In this document: positions 62,459-64,000 of the stretch, one piece after another | Numbering within the stretch: position 1 is the stretch's first letter | How the letters are laid out: every line of letters begins with the position of its first letter | Source: Symsagittifera roscoffensis | Taxonomy: Eukaryota; Xenacoelomorpha; Acoela; Convolutidae | NCBI RefSeq assembly: GCF_963678635.1 | Contig: NC_087066.1 | Coordinates: 44,939,624 to 45,003,623 of the forward strand | Direction: 5' to 3' | DNA: 64,000 bases | Made by a program: the position numbers and the translations under genes | The notes under the pieces: model-generated | Told to the model about the DNA's origin: nothing | The model's database searches: none | What the model saw: only the letters and a program-made list of their open reading frames with translations

Positions 62459-64000
62459 TACTTTTATTGTTATATTTGGAATTTACTGTTTGATGTTTTC
62501 AATTTGATTCTTGATACATTCACACTCTAGCGAGATGTTTCACTTATTTTTAATAGCTAACTCTTGATAACATGATTTTTGTTTTGTTTTGTTGTACTTG
62601 ATTTTGATTTTTTTTCAAGTCATGTTTAACCTTATCTTTTCCGAAATGTTGGTCAATAGTAGGCCTGTTGCAACTAGCAGAAAGCATGGAGCAGGGAAGA
62701 CCTCAGGCTCGGATCTAAGATTTTCTCGAAGTAAAATTCATTTTCCGAGCTCTCCCAATACACTTGTATGAAGCATTTGAAAAATCATACTTAAGCTTCT
62801 GGAGGTGAATCAGGCTCAAACTGCTTCAAAATTAGTGTGGACTGACGCTAGAGGCAATTTTCTAAAACTCTTAGGGCCAGTCAGCCAGACACTTTAAGTT
62901 GTCAAGGGTTCGAATCCCCTAAAACTGCTACTGGCCGACCTAATCTGTTTCTAGATCGACAAAAATGACTGAGCAACGAATTTGAGAGTTTTCAACAAAA
63001 TTTTGACACAAGAATACTTCCCCGTTTTTTGCATAGCTTTACGATACGAACCTGATACTACTAGTTTTTTGACAAGCTTTTAGCTTTTTTGATTTGGCAA
63101 GTTTCTGATTGTCAATTTCTAAAGCTTTTTGGGCAAACGAAAAACAGTTCTTGTTAAAGTTGTTTTTCCAATCACGAAGTTTGAAAGATCTGATTGTTTC
63201 ATCTGTCATTTATAGGTAAATAATAGCGCCGGTTTCCACGGAAAATCAGTTACAAAAGACCTCAAAAAACCAAGATTTGATTAAAACTGGCGTGTTTCTT
63301 TCTGTTTCTTTCTGCAAGTCCCATAAAGAGCATTTAAACCCAAACGATTAGGTGTTAAGGCCAAAAAACTGTCACGCAAACCGGAAACCGTTTTTTCTGT
63401 TATTCAAATTGCAAAGACAACTGTCGTCAATTTAAAATATTACTCTCATTTTATGATGATTTAATGTTTTCCCACACAACGTGCATAAAATTCAAATTAA
63501 AACAAAATTGCCTCCACTGGAAATTTCAAAAAATTAAACCGTCAAAAAATGAAATAGTAGTGAGTTGAATTTATATCCCCAAAAATTTAACGTCATTCGG
63601 ACCTGCACATAATCGTTGTTATTGCAAATATTTTTTGCCATTGTTTTCCATAAATCCAGTTCAATTAAAAAAAACCGAAATGAACAAAAATAAGTCTAAA
63701 TAGTTTTTTGGCAAAATAAAACCTTTTTTCAACGCTCGGGACATTAAACCATTCTTTCATACGGAAAACACAATAGATGTTAAAGTATGTTTCTGGGAGT
63801 TTTTTTCGCTTGCGAGAGCAAAAAATTTAACGAGCAAGTTCTTACGTTAAAATGAAATATGCATCAATCGAACATATTGTTTTAGTTTTTTTTGTCACTA
63901 AGTTCAATCGGTTTTGAAAAAATTTAATTTCTGAATGATTTCATTTTTCTTACATTTTTTCATTAGCGTATGTGGAAAACATCCATTTCTCAATTTTTCA
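62459..64000. other. 3' flank and intergenic sequence
   Basis: No convincing gene. It holds a B-box-like AGGGTTCGAATCCCCT (62,905-62,920), which may be a tRNA-derived repeat; no matching A box or cloverleaf was found. The 60-codon frame at 62,589-62,771 is too weak to call. Confidence 0.5.

Noticed and set aside
62860-62940. tRNA gene
   Set aside because: Only a B-box-like T arm is present; no acceptor stem or A box could be folded.

Overview
Eukaryotic, animal-type genomic DNA that is AT-rich outside genes. Two conserved, intron-rich host genes identify it: PSMD3/RPN3 (26S proteasome lid) and SUPT5H/SPT5 (transcription elongation). Many dispersed repeats and two kinds of retroelement suggest an invertebrate; the species cannot be told from the sequence.

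Region 1 (1-33,499) is one giant, partly decayed Ty3/gypsy-like LTR retrotransposon on the minus strand. Its 5' LTR is at the right (right edge 33,499). Its 3' LTR is at the left (right edge 2,247) and runs past the window start. In element order it carries gag, protease, RT, RNase H, an unusually long spacer, integrase with an acidic linker and a TARG1/Poa1-like macrodomain. After a 416-bp spacer comes a second coding region of about 7-8 kb in env position. That region begins with a coiled coil plus a complete SGNH/GDSL hydrolase and continues with a second SGNH-like domain and two unrecognised proteins. All of it lies in one reading frame broken by five stops. Inside the element, a 4,387-bp block (protease to integrase N-terminus) is tandemly duplicated, giving two RTs. 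A fragment of a Penelope-like element (GIY-YIG endonuclease) sits in the LTR, flanked by a 16-bp target-site duplication. A 2.9-kb block of LTR plus Penelope fragment is also tandemly duplicated. Differences counted by eye (LTR pair about 1.2%, pol duplicates about 0.45%, LTR-block duplicates about 0.1%) order these events: insertion, then pol duplication, then LTR-block duplication.

Region 2 (33,500-47,560): PSMD3 (5 exons, 522 aa) and SUPT5H (14 exons, 1,095 aa), head to tail, 509 bp apart from stop to ATG. The retrotransposon 5' LTR starts 468 bp upstream of the PSMD3 ATG, in the opposite orientation.

Region 3 (47,560-64,000) is gene-poor. It has two unrecognised single-exon ORFs (53,651-54,307 plus; 54,623-55,204 minus) and a two-exon gene for a single-pass type I membrane glycoprotein (61,340-62,458). 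It also holds a tRNA-derived SINE-like sequence, a MITE family, a 153-bp-arm foldback and a possible Merlin/ISXO2-type transposase remnant.

The most unusual content is the retrotransposon, with a macrodomain after integrase and paired SGNH-fold domains. All domain calls are by eye; no database search was possible.
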